Positions 24,653 through 33,609 of a stretch of 57,925 nucleotides of DNA are shown here, piece by piece. The translations under genes were made by a program, and so were the position numbers. The stretch is from Holophagales bacterium (lineage in GTDB: Bacteria; Acidobacteriota; Thermoanaerobaculia; Multivoradales; Multivoraceae). The stretch is from the NCBI GenBank assembly GCA_009845425.1, contig VXZQ01000008.1, forward strand, positions 1-57,925, written 5' to 3'. The notes below the pieces were generated by a model that made no database searches, was not told the origin of the DNA, and saw only the letters and a list, made by a program, of their open reading frames with translations. The number at the start of each line of letters is the position of its first letter. The first letter of the stretch is position 1.

Positions 24653-24791
24653 GTGTGCGCGAAGTCATCTCCCAAACCGAAGCCGGGCGAGCTAGAGGAT
24701 GGCTTCGCCTGAGCGCCGAGCCGCAGAGGAACCTGGCGAACCCGCCACGCGAGCAACTGACTGCCGTCGAGCGGTGGCCTTGGAGGACCCT

Positions 24792-25382
24792 GTGCCGATA
24801 GAGAAGGAAGAGTTGCTCCGTCGTATCGCCCCCCACGTGAGAGCCATCTTCGAGGTCTTTGTAGAGGACTGCGCGGAAGGTCGGGCGGACGACGAACTGC
24901 GAGTGAAGATGGCGAAGGCCATCGAAACCGGGATCATCGGTACTCATGGTGCCTGTGATGTGTTGACGCAGGCTCACGGAAAGGGCCCTGTCGAGGCTGA
25001 GGTCATCGGCGATGCACCGAGAGTGACGCCATTGATCCTGCTTGATGCGGGACTCGCGGCGCCTAAACCCGCCTGCACCTCCAACCTAGAGACTTGGGAG
25101 ACCACGATGACGAAGCGCGAAAAGCACGAGGCGTTGATGACGTTCTACCGAGGACTCATCGGCGTAAGCAACCGGATCGACACGGACATCCTGATTGAGG
25201 CGAAGAATGTCGATGGAGTGCCGACCCACGGCCCAGGATCGCTCGAGGGTCCCGGCGTTCGAGTGAGCTTCACGGTGCCCTACGACTTCATCGGGAAGAT
25301 GAGAGACCGGGAGGCCCACGATGCATTGGAAGAACTCCTCGGCGACTCGGAAGACGAGGACCAGGCCACGCTGGCGGACTGA
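24792..25382 (+). CDS. Hypothetical cytoplasmic acidic protein
   Basis: The product (196 aa) is unrecognised. The frame opens at ATG 24699, but GTG 24792 has GGAGG five bases upstream and begins a helical segment (PIEKEELLRRIAPHVRAIFE). A second internal start, ATG 25107, has GGGAG six bases upstream and could make a separate product of about 91 aa (TKREKHEALMTFYRGLIGVS). The C-terminal part has KNVDGVPTHGPGSLEGPGVR and a strongly acidic tail (LLGDSEDEDQATLAD). No signal peptide or membrane helix is seen. Whether this is one gene or two fused frames is uncertain. Confidence 0.45.
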   Translation: MPIEKEELLRRIAPHVRAIFEVFVEDCAEGRADDELRVKMAKAIETGIIGTHGACDVLTQAHGKGPVEAEVIGDAPRVTPLILLDAGLAAPKPACTSNLETWETTMTKREKHEALMTFYRGLIGVSNRIDTDILIEAKNVDGVPTHGPGSLEGPGVRVSFTVPYDFIGKMRDREAHDALEELLGDSEDEDQATLAD

Positions 25383-25515
25383 CAGGCCGCGGATGGCTGC
25401 TTAACACGCTCCGGTTCGGAGGCTACTAACCCCCAGCGGCCCTGTAGCGATTGAGGAAGCAGCCGAGACGCTCGGTGGCCTTCTTTGCGAGAGCGGCTGG
25501 TAGCCTGCGCGCACC

Positions 25516-26883
25516 ATGCCAAGACACGCTGCTGTCCCAGTTCTCGCCCTCTTGGCGGTCGCCCTCCTCGCGGCGTGCGGCGCTGATACCGAACCGGTAG
25601 AACCCGCCGACCTGGCTATCGTCGGCGCCCGGCTCATCGACGGCACCGGCGGCGACCCCGTCGCCGACGCCGTCATCCTGATCGACGACGGCCGCGTCAG
25701 GGCAGCCGGCCCGAGCGACGCCGTCGAGGTGCCCGACGGCACGGAAGTCGTCGACGCCGCCGGCAAGACGGTCATCCCCGGCCTCGTCGACCTTCACGCC
25801 CACTACGGCGGCCCGGTGGAAGCCACGGAGCAGGCGCTGCGGTCGCAGCTCTACTACGGCGTCACGACGACCCGCAGTATTGGCTCGGACACCCCCGCGA
25901 AGGTGGCCCTGATGCTGGAGGCACACGCCGGACGGCCGGATCTGCCGCGCGCGTTCACTGCCGGCCTGGGCTTCTCCTACCCGGGCGGCTTCAACTCGGG
26001 TTTCACGAACACCCCGACGACGGAGGAAGACGCGCGCGCGATGGTCCGCGAGCAGGCGGCCCTCGGTGTCCACTACACGAAGATGTGGATCAACGAGGTC
26101 GCGGAGCCGGGCCTGAAGATCCCGCCGGAGATCCGGGCCGCGATCGTCGACGAGTCGTACCAGAACGGGCTCATCCCGGTCGCCCACATCAACGAGGAGG
26201 CGGACGGCGTCCAGCTCCTGGAGGTCGGTCTGAACGAGTTCATGCACACCACGGTGCGGACGTTCGGACCCGGCGGCGGCGTGCCGATGGAGGACCCGGT
26301 GCCAAGCCAGGCGTTCCTCGACCTGTGCCTGGAGAAGAGCTGCGGCTTCGCGCCGACACTGTCGATCGTTCAGAACAACTGGCATTTCGCCGAGCACCCC
26401 GAACTCCTGGACGATCCGGAGCTGCGGGCGGTGATGAACCCGCGTGTGCTCGAGCGGTGGAGCGACGAGGAGACGCGCGCCGCCGTTCTCGCGGCCGACG
26501 GCTTCGAGGGGCGCAAGATGTCTTTCCGGCACATGCAGGACTTCGTCAAGACGCTCCACGACCACGGCATCCAGGTGGCGCTCGGTACCGACAGCGGCAC
26601 GCCGAACGTGCCGATGGGATGGGGCACTCACCACGAGCTCGAGCTCTACGTCGAGGCCGGCCTGACGCCGATGGAGACTCTCGTTGCAGCCACGGCGACC
26701 GGTGCGGGGCGCGTGCCGCCGGTGGGTGAAGCGGACTTCGGAACGCTCACCGCCGGCATGAGCGCGGACCTGATCGTGCTGAACGCCGATCCGTTGGCTG
26801 ACATCCGGAACACCCTGCAGATCGACCGCGTGATGCTGCGGGGCGAGTGGGTGGACCGAGACGCGCTGTTGCCGTCAGAGTAG
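25516..26883 (+). CDS. Amidohydrolase-family lipoprotein
   Basis: The product (455 aa) is an exported metal-dependent hydrolase. The lipoprotein signal ends LLAAC (Cys about 21). The amidohydrolase core follows: DLAIVGARLIDGTGG, VIPGLVDLHAH with metal ligands His94 and His96, a probable carboxylated Lys189 in YTKMW, a His in VAHINEEAD, and the catalytic Asp359 in GTDSGTPN. The late strand domain (AGMSADLIVLNADPL) is typical of imidazolonepropionase/dipeptidase-like members, which cleave C-N bonds in small cyclic or peptide substrates. The exact substrate is unknown. It is tightly followed by the DUF5916 gene, whose signal peptide region starts at its stop codon. Confidence 0.88.
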   Translation: MPRHAAVPVLALLAVALLAACGADTEPVEPADLAIVGARLIDGTGGDPVADAVILIDDGRVRAAGPSDAVEVPDGTEVVDAAGKTVIPGLVDLHAHYGGPVEATEQALRSQLYYGVTTTRSIGSDTPAKVALMLEAHAGRPDLPRAFTAGLGFSYPGGFNSGFTNTPTTEEDARAMVREQAALGVHYTKMWINEVAEPGLKIPPEIRAAIVDESYQNGLIPVAHINEEADGVQLLEVGLNEFMHTTVRTFGPGGGVPMEDPVPSQAFLDLCLEKSCGFAPTLSIVQNNWHFAEHPELLDDPELRAVMNPRVLERWSDEETRAAVLAADGFEGRKMSFRHMQDFVKTLHDHGIQVALGTDSGTPNVPMGWGTHHELELYVEAGLTPMETLVAATATGAGRVPPVGEADFGTLTAGMSADLIVLNADPLADIRNTLQIDRVMLRGEWVDRDALLPSE

Positions 26884-29116
26884 GGCGGCGCTGCTCTGCG
26901 GCTCGCTGGCGCTCCTCTCCCCGTTCTCGTCCGGCGTCGCCGCTGGTCAGGACGAGTCGAGCAGGCCGACCCGGACGGCGGTCGTCACGGTCGTGACGGA
27001 GCCAATCGTCCTCGACGGCGCCCTGGACGAACCGGCGTGGGAGTCGTCGCCGCGGATCGGCAACCTGGTGCAACGCATCCCGGCGGAGGGCGCCGTGCCG
27101 AGCGAGCGCACGGAGGTCACCCTGCTGCGCGACGCGGATCACCTCTACATCGGCGTGATGTGCCACGACTCCGAACCGGACCGGGTCCTCGCGTCGCAGA
27201 TGGCACGTGACGCCTCGCTCAGGCCGGACGACTACGTTCAGTTCCTGCTCGACACGTTTCGCGATCAGAGCAACGCCTACTACTTCTCGACGAACCCGAA
27301 CGGCGCCCTGGTCGACGGCCTCGTGTTCGCGAACGGCGAGACGAACGAGGACTGGGACGCGATCTGGAACGTCGCGACGCGGCGCTCGGACCGGGGCTGG
27401 AGCGCGGAGTTCGCCATCCCCTTCAAGAGCCTGAACTTCCCGCCGGACGGCACGGTCTGGGGGTTCAACTTCAGCCGGAACATCCAGCGGAAGTTCGAGG
27501 AGGCGCGCTGGGCGGGCGCCCGTTTCGACGCGCAGTTCTTCCAGGTCTCGGAGGCGGGGGAGGTCTCCGGTCTCGGCGGCCTGGAACAGGGCCTCAGCCT
27601 GGACATCCGGCCCTTCGTCGCGGGCCGCTGGGATCGCAGCGGCGCAAGCGGCGACGACAGTCTGCGCGGCAAGCCCGGGCTCGATCTGTTCTACAACGCG
27701 ACGCCCAACCTGAAGCTGACGGCCACCTTCAACACCGACTTCGGCGAAACGGAAGTCGACGCGCGTCAGATCAATCTGACCCGTTTCTCGATCTTCTTCC
27801 CTGAGAAGCGGTCCTTCTTCCTGCAGGACGCCGGCGTCTTCAACTTCGCGACCACGGGGGTCAGCCAGCCCGGGGGCATTCCGAGCACGGGCGCGGAGAT
27901 CTTCCCGTTCTTCAGCCGCCGGATCGGCCTGCTAGGCGGTCGCGAGGTGCCACTCGACTACGGGGTGAAGCTGACCGGCAGGGTTGGCCGGACCGAAGTC
28001 GGCGTGCTCAACGTCGGCACCCGCGACACCTCGTTCGTGGACGACCAGAGCCTGTTCGTCGGCCGGGTCCGGCAGAACTTCTGGCAGCAGTCCTACGTCG
28101 GCGCGCTCGTCACCAGCGGCAACCAGGCCCTGGCGACGGACGCCACCACGATGGGTGTGGACCTCCGCCTGGCCACCTCCGACATCCTGGGCAGCGGCCG
28201 GAACTTCGTCTTCAACGCCTGGGGACTCGAGAGCGACAACGAGGGCCCTGCCGGTGAGGGCACTGCGGACAACGATGCGTCCTTCGGCTTCGCGGCCGCG
28301 TTCCCGAACGACCGGTACGACGCCCAGGTGCAGTGGCGCGAGATCCAGGAGAACTTCGATCCCGCGCTCGGATTCGTACAGCGCAGCAACGTGCGCATGC
28401 TGCGGCTCGGCGCCAGCTTCAATCCGCGGCCGAAGAACCAGTGGCTGGGAATCCAGCAGATGTACCACGACGTCTTCTACACGGAGTTCAAGCGACTGGA
28501 CAACGGCCTCGTCGAGAGCCGGGACTTCTACTTCACCCTCGTCGACTGGCATTTCCAGTCGGGCGACTCGCTGCACAGTCTGTTCGACGTGAACCCGACC
28601 TACGAACGGCTGTTCGAGCCGTTCGAGATCTCCCCCGGCGTGGTCCTGCCGCCGGGCGAGTACGACTTCACGCCGCTCCGGATCTTCTTCACCTCGGCGC
28701 AGAAGCGCAGGCTCCAGGGGAGCTTCGGAGTCACCTTCGGCAGCTTCTGGTCGGGAGACGCCGAGAGGGTCAGCGTGAGCCTTAGGTACTCCGCGCCGCC
28801 ACGGTTGACGATCAGCGTGAACACGAACCAGACCTTCGCGCGGCTGCCGCAGGGCGACTTCGTCGCCAGAATCCACCGGGCCGAGTTCAACTACGCCCTC
28901 TCGCCCAGGCTGTCCTTCGCGAACGTGCTGCAGTTCGACAACCGTTCGGGGAATCTCGGCTTCCAGGGCCGGGTGCGCTGGACCCTCGAGCCGGGGAACG
29001 ACCTGTTCTTCATCTTCGGTCAGGGCTGGGTGCAGGAAGTGGGCGAGCGGGGAACCGACTTCCGGCGGCAGGACTCGAGGCTGGCGGTGAAGGCGCAGTA
29101 CACCTTCCGCCTGTGA
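26861..29116 (+). CDS. DUF5916 protein: CBM9-like domain plus outer-membrane barrel
   Basis: The only ordinary start is GTG 26993, but the upstream frame encodes a clear signal peptide (AALLCGSLALLSPFSSGVAA), so translation must begin earlier. Within the open part (26834 onward) there is no ATG, GTG or TTG. ACG at 26861 is the most plausible codon, overlapping the amidohydrolase 3' end. From GTG 26993, residues 1-220 form a CBM9-like sandwich (EPIVLDGALDEPAW, NPNGALVDG). The rest is a DUF5916 beta-barrel (FFPEKRSFFLQDAGVFNF, then alternating strands to the C-terminus, which ends YTFRL). The family sits in the outer membrane; its role is unproven, possibly uptake or sugar binding. Confidence 0.8.
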   Translation, partial: TRCCRQSRAALLCGSLALLSPFSSGVAAGQDESSRPTRTAVVTVVTEPIVLDGALDEPAWESSPRIGNLVQRIPAEGAVPSERTEVTLLRDADHLYIGVMCHDSEPDRVLASQMARDASLRPDDYVQFLLDTFRDQSNAYYFSTNPNGALVDGLVFANGETNEDWDAIWNVATRRSDRGWSAEFAIPFKSLNFPPDGTVWGFNFSRNIQRKFEEARWAGARFDAQFFQVSEAGEVSGLGGLEQGLSLDIRPFVAGRWDRSGASGDDSLRGKPGLDLFYNATPNLKLTATFNTDFGETEVDARQINLTRFSIFFPEKRSFFLQDAGVFNFATTGVSQPGGIPSTGAEIFPFFSRRIGLLGGREVPLDYGVKLTGRVGRTEVGVLNVGTRDTSFVDDQSLFVGRVRQNFWQQSYVGALVTSGNQALATDATTMGVDLRLATSDILGSGRNFVFNAWGLESDNEGPAGEGTADNDASFGFAAAFPNDRYDAQVQWREIQENFDPALGFVQRSNVRMLRLGASFNPRPKNQWLGIQQMYHDVFYTEFKRLDNGLVESRDFYFTLVDWHFQSGDSLHSLFDVNPTYERLFEPFEISPGVVLPPGEYDFTPLRIFFTSAQKRRLQGSFGVTFGSFWSGDAERVSVSLRYSAPPRLTISVNTNQTFARLPQGDFVARIHRAEFNYALSPRLSFANVLQFDNRSGNLGFQGRVRWTLEPGNDLFFIFGQGWVQEVGERGTDFRRQDSRLAVKAQYTFRL

Positions 29117-29129
29117 CAGCATCGCCCTC

Positions 29130-29738
29130 ATGAGTATTCTGACGATCATCATTCTGGCGGGCCTGGTCCTCCTCGCCGTCATCTTCGGCGCGTCGCTGAT
29201 CGGGACCTTCAACAAGCTGGTCACGCTGAAGAACCGTTACCAGAACGCCTTCGCGCAAATCGAGGTCCAGCTCAAGCGGCGCTACGATCTGATCCCGAAC
29301 ATGGTCGAGGTGGCGAAGGGCTACATGAGTCACGAGCGGGAAACCCTCGAGGCGGTGATCCAGGCAAGGAACATGGCGGCCGGCGGACTGGAGCAAGCGG
29401 CGGCGAACCCGGGCGACGCCGCCGCGATCCAGGGTCTGGCCTCGGCGGAAGGCGTCCTCACGGGCACGCTCGGTCGCCTGTTCGCGCTGGCTGAGGCCTA
29501 CCCGGACCTGAAGGCGAACCAGAACATGATGCAGGTCAGCGAGGAACTGCGCTCGACCGAGAACAAGGTCGCGTTCGCGCGTCAGGCCTTCAACGACGCG
29601 GTGACCACGTACAACACCTTCAAGCAGAGGTTCCCGGCCGTCATGGTCGCCGGGATGTTCGGCCACGGCCAGGACGCGACGCTGCTCGAGTTCGACAGCG
29701 AGGCGATCGCCGAAGCGCCGCAGATTTCATTCGAGTAG
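29130..29738 (+). CDS. lemA: LemA family protein
   Basis: The product (202 aa) has one N-terminal membrane helix (about 3-25, LTIIILAGLVLLAVIFGASL) and the LemA helical bundle (TFNKLVTLKNRYQNAFAQIE, VQLKRRYDLIPNMVEVAKGY, a long RNMAAGGLEQ helix). LemA proteins sit in the membrane with the bundle outside the cytoplasm and often neighbour M48/HtpX peptidases. Here two M48 genes follow directly (32 bases away), so the three probably form an operon for membrane protein quality control. The molecular role of LemA is not established. Confidence 0.9.
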   Translation: MSILTIIILAGLVLLAVIFGASLIGTFNKLVTLKNRYQNAFAQIEVQLKRRYDLIPNMVEVAKGYMSHERETLEAVIQARNMAAGGLEQAAANPGDAAAIQGLASAEGVLTGTLGRLFALAEAYPDLKANQNMMQVSEELRSTENKVAFARQAFNDAVTTYNTFKQRFPAVMVAGMFGHGQDATLLEFDSEAIAEAPQISFE

Positions 29739-29769
29739 CTCGGATTCGCGGGTCAAGGGCGGCGGCGCG

Positions 29770-31695
29770 ATGGCCACCGACTTCTTTCGGCAGCAGGACG
29801 TAGCCCGGCGGGGCACCACCCGCCTCGTCGTGCTGTTCTCGCTGGCCGTGCTCGCGATCGTGGTTTCGGTCGAGGTACTGCTGGCCGCCACGATGGGGTA
29901 CTTCGGCCGCGATCCCGACACGGGCGCGATCGACTGGACGGCCGTCGGCGATCCGCGGCTGCTGATTCTGGCGACGCTAGGCACCCTGTTGTTGGTCGGC
30001 GGGGGGAGCCTCTACAAGATCGCCCAGTTGCGTGGCGGCGGTCGCGTGATTGCCGAGGAACTGGGCGGCCGGCTCGTGGATGGGAGCACGTCGGACCCGG
30101 TCGAGCGGAGACTGCTCAACGTCGTCGAAGAGATGGCGATCGCCTCGGGAACGTCGGCGCCGCCGGTCTACGTGATGGACGGCGAAGCGGGCATCAACGC
30201 GTTCGCGGCCGGCTTCGCTCCGCAGGACGCGGTCATCGGCGTCACGCGGGGAGCGGCGACGACCCTCGACCGTGACGAGCTCCAGGGCGTGATCGCCCAC
30301 GAGTTCAGCCACATCCTGAACGGGGACATGCGGCTGAACATCCGCCTGATCGGCCTGCTCCACGGCATCTTCCTGATCGGGATGATCGGCTACTTCATCC
30401 TCAGGATGTCGTTCTATACGGGAGGCGGACGGTCGAGAGACAACAAGGGCGCGCTGCCGATCCTCGCTCTCGGCGCCGGCCTCGCGATCGTCGGCTTCGC
30501 GGGCACTTTCTTCGGCAACATGATCAAGGCCGCGGTCAGCCGGCAGCGCGAGTTCCTGGCCGACTCCTCGGCTGTGCAGTTCACCCGCCACCCCGGGGGT
30601 ATCGCCGGTGCGCTGAAGAAGATCGGCGGCTTCGTGACCGGTTCGAAGGTGGAGAACCCGAACGCGCCGCAGGCCAGTCACATGTTCTTCGGCCGGGCGA
30701 CCTCGGGTTTCAGCGCGATGTTCTCGACCCATCCGCCCCTCGGGGAGCGGATCAGACGGATCGAGCCATCCTGGGACGGCGAGTTCCCGGAGCTGCCCGA
30801 GGGCGGCGACGGTGCGCCCGGCCTGGCTGGCCCCCCAGGCGCCGCGGGCTTTGCCGGCGCCGAGCCCGGACGGGCACCCAGTCCGAACCTCGCAGACGCG
30901 GTCAGCCAGGTCGGCCAGCCGACGCCTGCACACGTCGAGTACGCGGCGGAGTTGCTAGACCACCTGCCGGAACGGGTCGTCGCGGCCGCACACGAGCCCT
31001 ACGGCGCCCGCGCCCTCGTCTACGCGCTTCTGCTCGACCGCGATCCTGAACCGAGACGGTTGCAGCTTGCCCACCTGGAGGCGGCGGCAGACGACGGTGT
31101 CTACGAAGAGACCGTGCGGCTGGCTCCGGTCGCCGAGCGGCTCGATCCGAGAGTGCGCTTACCCGTGCTCGAGATCGCTTTACCCGCGCTCCGCAGCCTC
31201 ACGTCGCGGCAGGTCAAGCGGTTCCAGGAGAACGTCGTGGCGCTTGTCGAGGCGGACGAGGTCATCGACCTGTTCGAGTGGTCGCTCCAGCGCATCCTGT
31301 TGCGCGACATGCGGGCGTCCTTCGGCAGGTCGGGGCCGACGCGGGTGCGCCATCGTTCGGCCGGCGCGGTGCGATCTCAGCTGGCCGTGCTTCTGTCGGT
31401 GCTTGCTTACGTTGGCAATCGGGATCCCCGTGCGGCCGAACGGGCATTCGCGGAAGGGTGGCGAGCCCTTTCGCTTCCCGAGCACCGGTTGCTCCCTCAC
31501 CGGGCGTGTGGCTTCACCGCGCTTGATGCGGCACTCGTGGAACTCGACCAGGCAGCGCCGCAAGTGAAGAAGCGCGTCCTCGAAGCGGCAGTCGCCTGCA
31601 TCACGGCTGACCGGGAGGTCACGGTGGAGGAGGGCGAACTCCTGCGCGTCGTGGCGACCTGGATCAACTGCCCGATGCCGCCGCTCATCGGGTAG
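29770..31695 (+). CDS. M48 membrane metallopeptidase, copy 1, with extended C-terminus
   Basis: The product (641 aa) is an HtpX-like zinc peptidase. Two N-terminal membrane helices (about 18-40, 58-78) precede the catalytic domain with HEFSH at about 177-181, and two further helices (about 196-215, 228-250) lie between the motif and EFLADSSAVQ, which supplies the third ligand. The family is usually about 290 aa. This protein adds about 330 residues: a Gly/Pro linker and helical domains ending in a segment with AACITADREVTVEEGELLRV, which recalls TerB-like modules (tentative). Members degrade damaged membrane proteins. It follows lemA and is paralogous to the next gene. Confidence 0.88.
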   Translation: MATDFFRQQDVARRGTTRLVVLFSLAVLAIVVSVEVLLAATMGYFGRDPDTGAIDWTAVGDPRLLILATLGTLLLVGGGSLYKIAQLRGGGRVIAEELGGRLVDGSTSDPVERRLLNVVEEMAIASGTSAPPVYVMDGEAGINAFAAGFAPQDAVIGVTRGAATTLDRDELQGVIAHEFSHILNGDMRLNIRLIGLLHGIFLIGMIGYFILRMSFYTGGGRSRDNKGALPILALGAGLAIVGFAGTFFGNMIKAAVSRQREFLADSSAVQFTRHPGGIAGALKKIGGFVTGSKVENPNAPQASHMFFGRATSGFSAMFSTHPPLGERIRRIEPSWDGEFPELPEGGDGAPGLAGPPGAAGFAGAEPGRAPSPNLADAVSQVGQPTPAHVEYAAELLDHLPERVVAAAHEPYGARALVYALLLDRDPEPRRLQLAHLEAAADDGVYEETVRLAPVAERLDPRVRLPVLEIALPALRSLTSRQVKRFQENVVALVEADEVIDLFEWSLQRILLRDMRASFGRSGPTRVRHRSAGAVRSQLAVLLSVLAYVGNRDPRAAERAFAEGWRALSLPEHRLLPHRACGFTALDAALVELDQAAPQVKKRVLEAAVACITADREVTVEEGELLRVVATWINCPMPPLIG

Positions 31696-31712
31696 GGCGT
31701 TCCCGCGCTGCG

Positions 31713-33596
31713 ATGGCCACAGACTTCTTTCGGCAGCAGGACATAGCAAGGCGGAACACCGGCCGCCTGGTGTTGCTCTTCGTGTCGGCGGTCCTCGCGA
31801 TCGTCGTTTCGGTTCTGGCGTTCGCAGCCGCGCTGATCGCCTTGTTCAGCCGCGATCCCGCAACGAACGCGCCGGATTGGGTGGCCGCGACCGACCCGCA
31901 GCGATTGATCCTGATCCTTGTCGCGACCCTGGTCGTCGTGGTTGGAGGCAGCCTGGTCCGGATCGCCGAACTGCGTGCAGGCGGCCGGCTGGTCGCCGAG
32001 GAGCTGGGCGGGCGGCTGTTGAGCCCGAACACGTCGGAGCCCGCCGAACGGCGGCTGCTCAACGTCGTCGAGGAGATGGCCATCGCCTCCGGCATTTCGG
32101 CGCCGCCCGTCTATCTGATGGACGGTGAAGCGGGCATCAACGCGTTTGCGGCCGGACTCACGCCTGAGGACGCGGTTGTCGGGATCACGCGCGGGGCGGC
32201 GACCGCGCTCGACCGGGACGAGCTCCAGGGGGTGATAGCTCATGAGTTCAGCCACATCCTGAACGGCGACATGCGGCTGAATCTCCGTTTGATGGGTATG
32301 CTGCATGGGATCTTCCTGATCGGGGCGATCGGCTACGTCCTTCTGAGGGTCCGTGTCACGACCCTTGTGGTGATCGGCGCCAGCCTTAGTGTGCTCGGCT
32401 TCTCCGGCACGTTCTTCGGCAACCTGATCAAGGCCGCAGTCAGCCGGCAGCGCGAGTTCCTGGCCGACGCGTCGGCCGTCCAGTTCACTCGCCAGCCTGG
32501 AGGCATCGCCGGCGCGCTCAAGAAGATCGGCGGTCTCGCCACGGGTTCGCGGGTAGAGAGTCCGAACGCCCCTCAGGCGAGTCACATGTTCTTCGGCCGC
32601 GCGACCTCCGGCCTGAACGCGGTCTTCTCGACACACCCGCCGCTGGAGGAGCGGATCACGCGGATCGAACCGTCCTGGGACGGCGAGTTTCCTGAACTGC
32701 CGGCCGAAGTCATTGAAGCCCTGACGGCGGCGAGTCCTGTGAGCACCGCCGAAGGAGAGGCCCGCGCCGTGGCCGGCGGTGATGTCGCGACCGCGGTGAG
32801 CCGGGTCGGGCAGCCGACCTTCGCGCACCTCCAGTACGCTGCCGAGCTCATCGACGGCTTGCCCGAACCGGTCGTCCAGGCCGCCCGCGAGCCCTACGGT
32901 GCCCGCGCCGCGGTCTACGCGCTCCTGCTCGATCCCGCTCCCGAGCCAAGACGCTCGCAGCTACGCCGGCTCGAAGCTGCGGCCGACCAGGGCGTCTACG
33001 AGGAGACCCTGAGGCTCGCTCCCTGTATCGAGCAGCTCGGCCGCAGAATGCGTCTGCCGCTGCTGGAGATTGCGTTGCCGGCACTGCGTGTCCTTTCTTC
33101 GTGGCAGTACCGGCGATTCCAGGAGAACCTGGTGGACCTCGTCGAAGCTGACGACGTCATCGACCTCTTCGAGTGGTCGCTTCAGCGCATCCTGTTACGA
33201 GACATGCAGGCCTCTTTCGGGAGACTCGGACCACGGCGCGTGCGGCACGCCTCGGTGCGTTCGGTGGCTTCTTCGCTGGCGGTGCTGATGTCCGTGCTGG
33301 CGTACGTCGGGGATCGGAACCCGCAAGCGGCGGAAAGGGCGTTCGCGGCAGGGTGGCGGGTCCTTTCGCTTCCGGAGTGGCGGCTGCTACCGCACGAAGC
33401 CTGCGGTTTCACCGAGCTGGATGCGGCCCTGGTTGAACTGGACCGGTCCCTGCCTCAGGTGAAGAAACGCACCCTGAAGGCGGCTGCCGCGTGCATCACG
33501 GCCGACCGGCAGGTCACCGTGGACGAAACCGAACTCCTGCGGGCCGTGTCCGCGTCGATGAGCTGCCCGATGCCGCCGATTCTGCGGAGCTCTTGA
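31713..33596 (+). CDS. M48 membrane metallopeptidase, copy 2, with extended C-terminus
   Basis: The product (627 aa) is the paralogue of the preceding gene, 17 bases downstream, with the same architecture: opening ATDFFRQQDIARRN, two helices, HEFSH at about 177-181, EFLADASAVQFTRQPGG, a shorter linker than copy 1, and the same C-terminal extension (ITADRQVTVDETELLRAVSA). Identity is high throughout, including the junction sequence, which points to tandem duplication. Both copies keep all zinc ligands, so both should be active. Different linkers may give different substrates or partners. Confidence 0.88.
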   Translation: MATDFFRQQDIARRNTGRLVLLFVSAVLAIVVSVLAFAAALIALFSRDPATNAPDWVAATDPQRLILILVATLVVVVGGSLVRIAELRAGGRLVAEELGGRLLSPNTSEPAERRLLNVVEEMAIASGISAPPVYLMDGEAGINAFAAGLTPEDAVVGITRGAATALDRDELQGVIAHEFSHILNGDMRLNLRLMGMLHGIFLIGAIGYVLLRVRVTTLVVIGASLSVLGFSGTFFGNLIKAAVSRQREFLADASAVQFTRQPGGIAGALKKIGGLATGSRVESPNAPQASHMFFGRATSGLNAVFSTHPPLEERITRIEPSWDGEFPELPAEVIEALTAASPVSTAEGEARAVAGGDVATAVSRVGQPTFAHLQYAAELIDGLPEPVVQAAREPYGARAAVYALLLDPAPEPRRSQLRRLEAAADQGVYEETLRLAPCIEQLGRRMRLPLLEIALPALRVLSSWQYRRFQENLVDLVEADDVIDLFEWSLQRILLRDMQASFGRLGPRRVRHASVRSVASSLAVLMSVLAYVGDRNPQAAERAFAAGWRVLSLPEWRLLPHEACGFTELDAALVELDRSLPQVKKRTLKAAAACITADRQVTVDETELLRAVSASMSCPMPPILRSS

Positions 33597-33609
33597 CTCC
33601 CGTGCTCTG

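Noticed and set aside
15250..25400. A prophage or integrative element
   Set aside because: No integrase, phage structural, mobilisation or replication gene and no flanking repeat were found.
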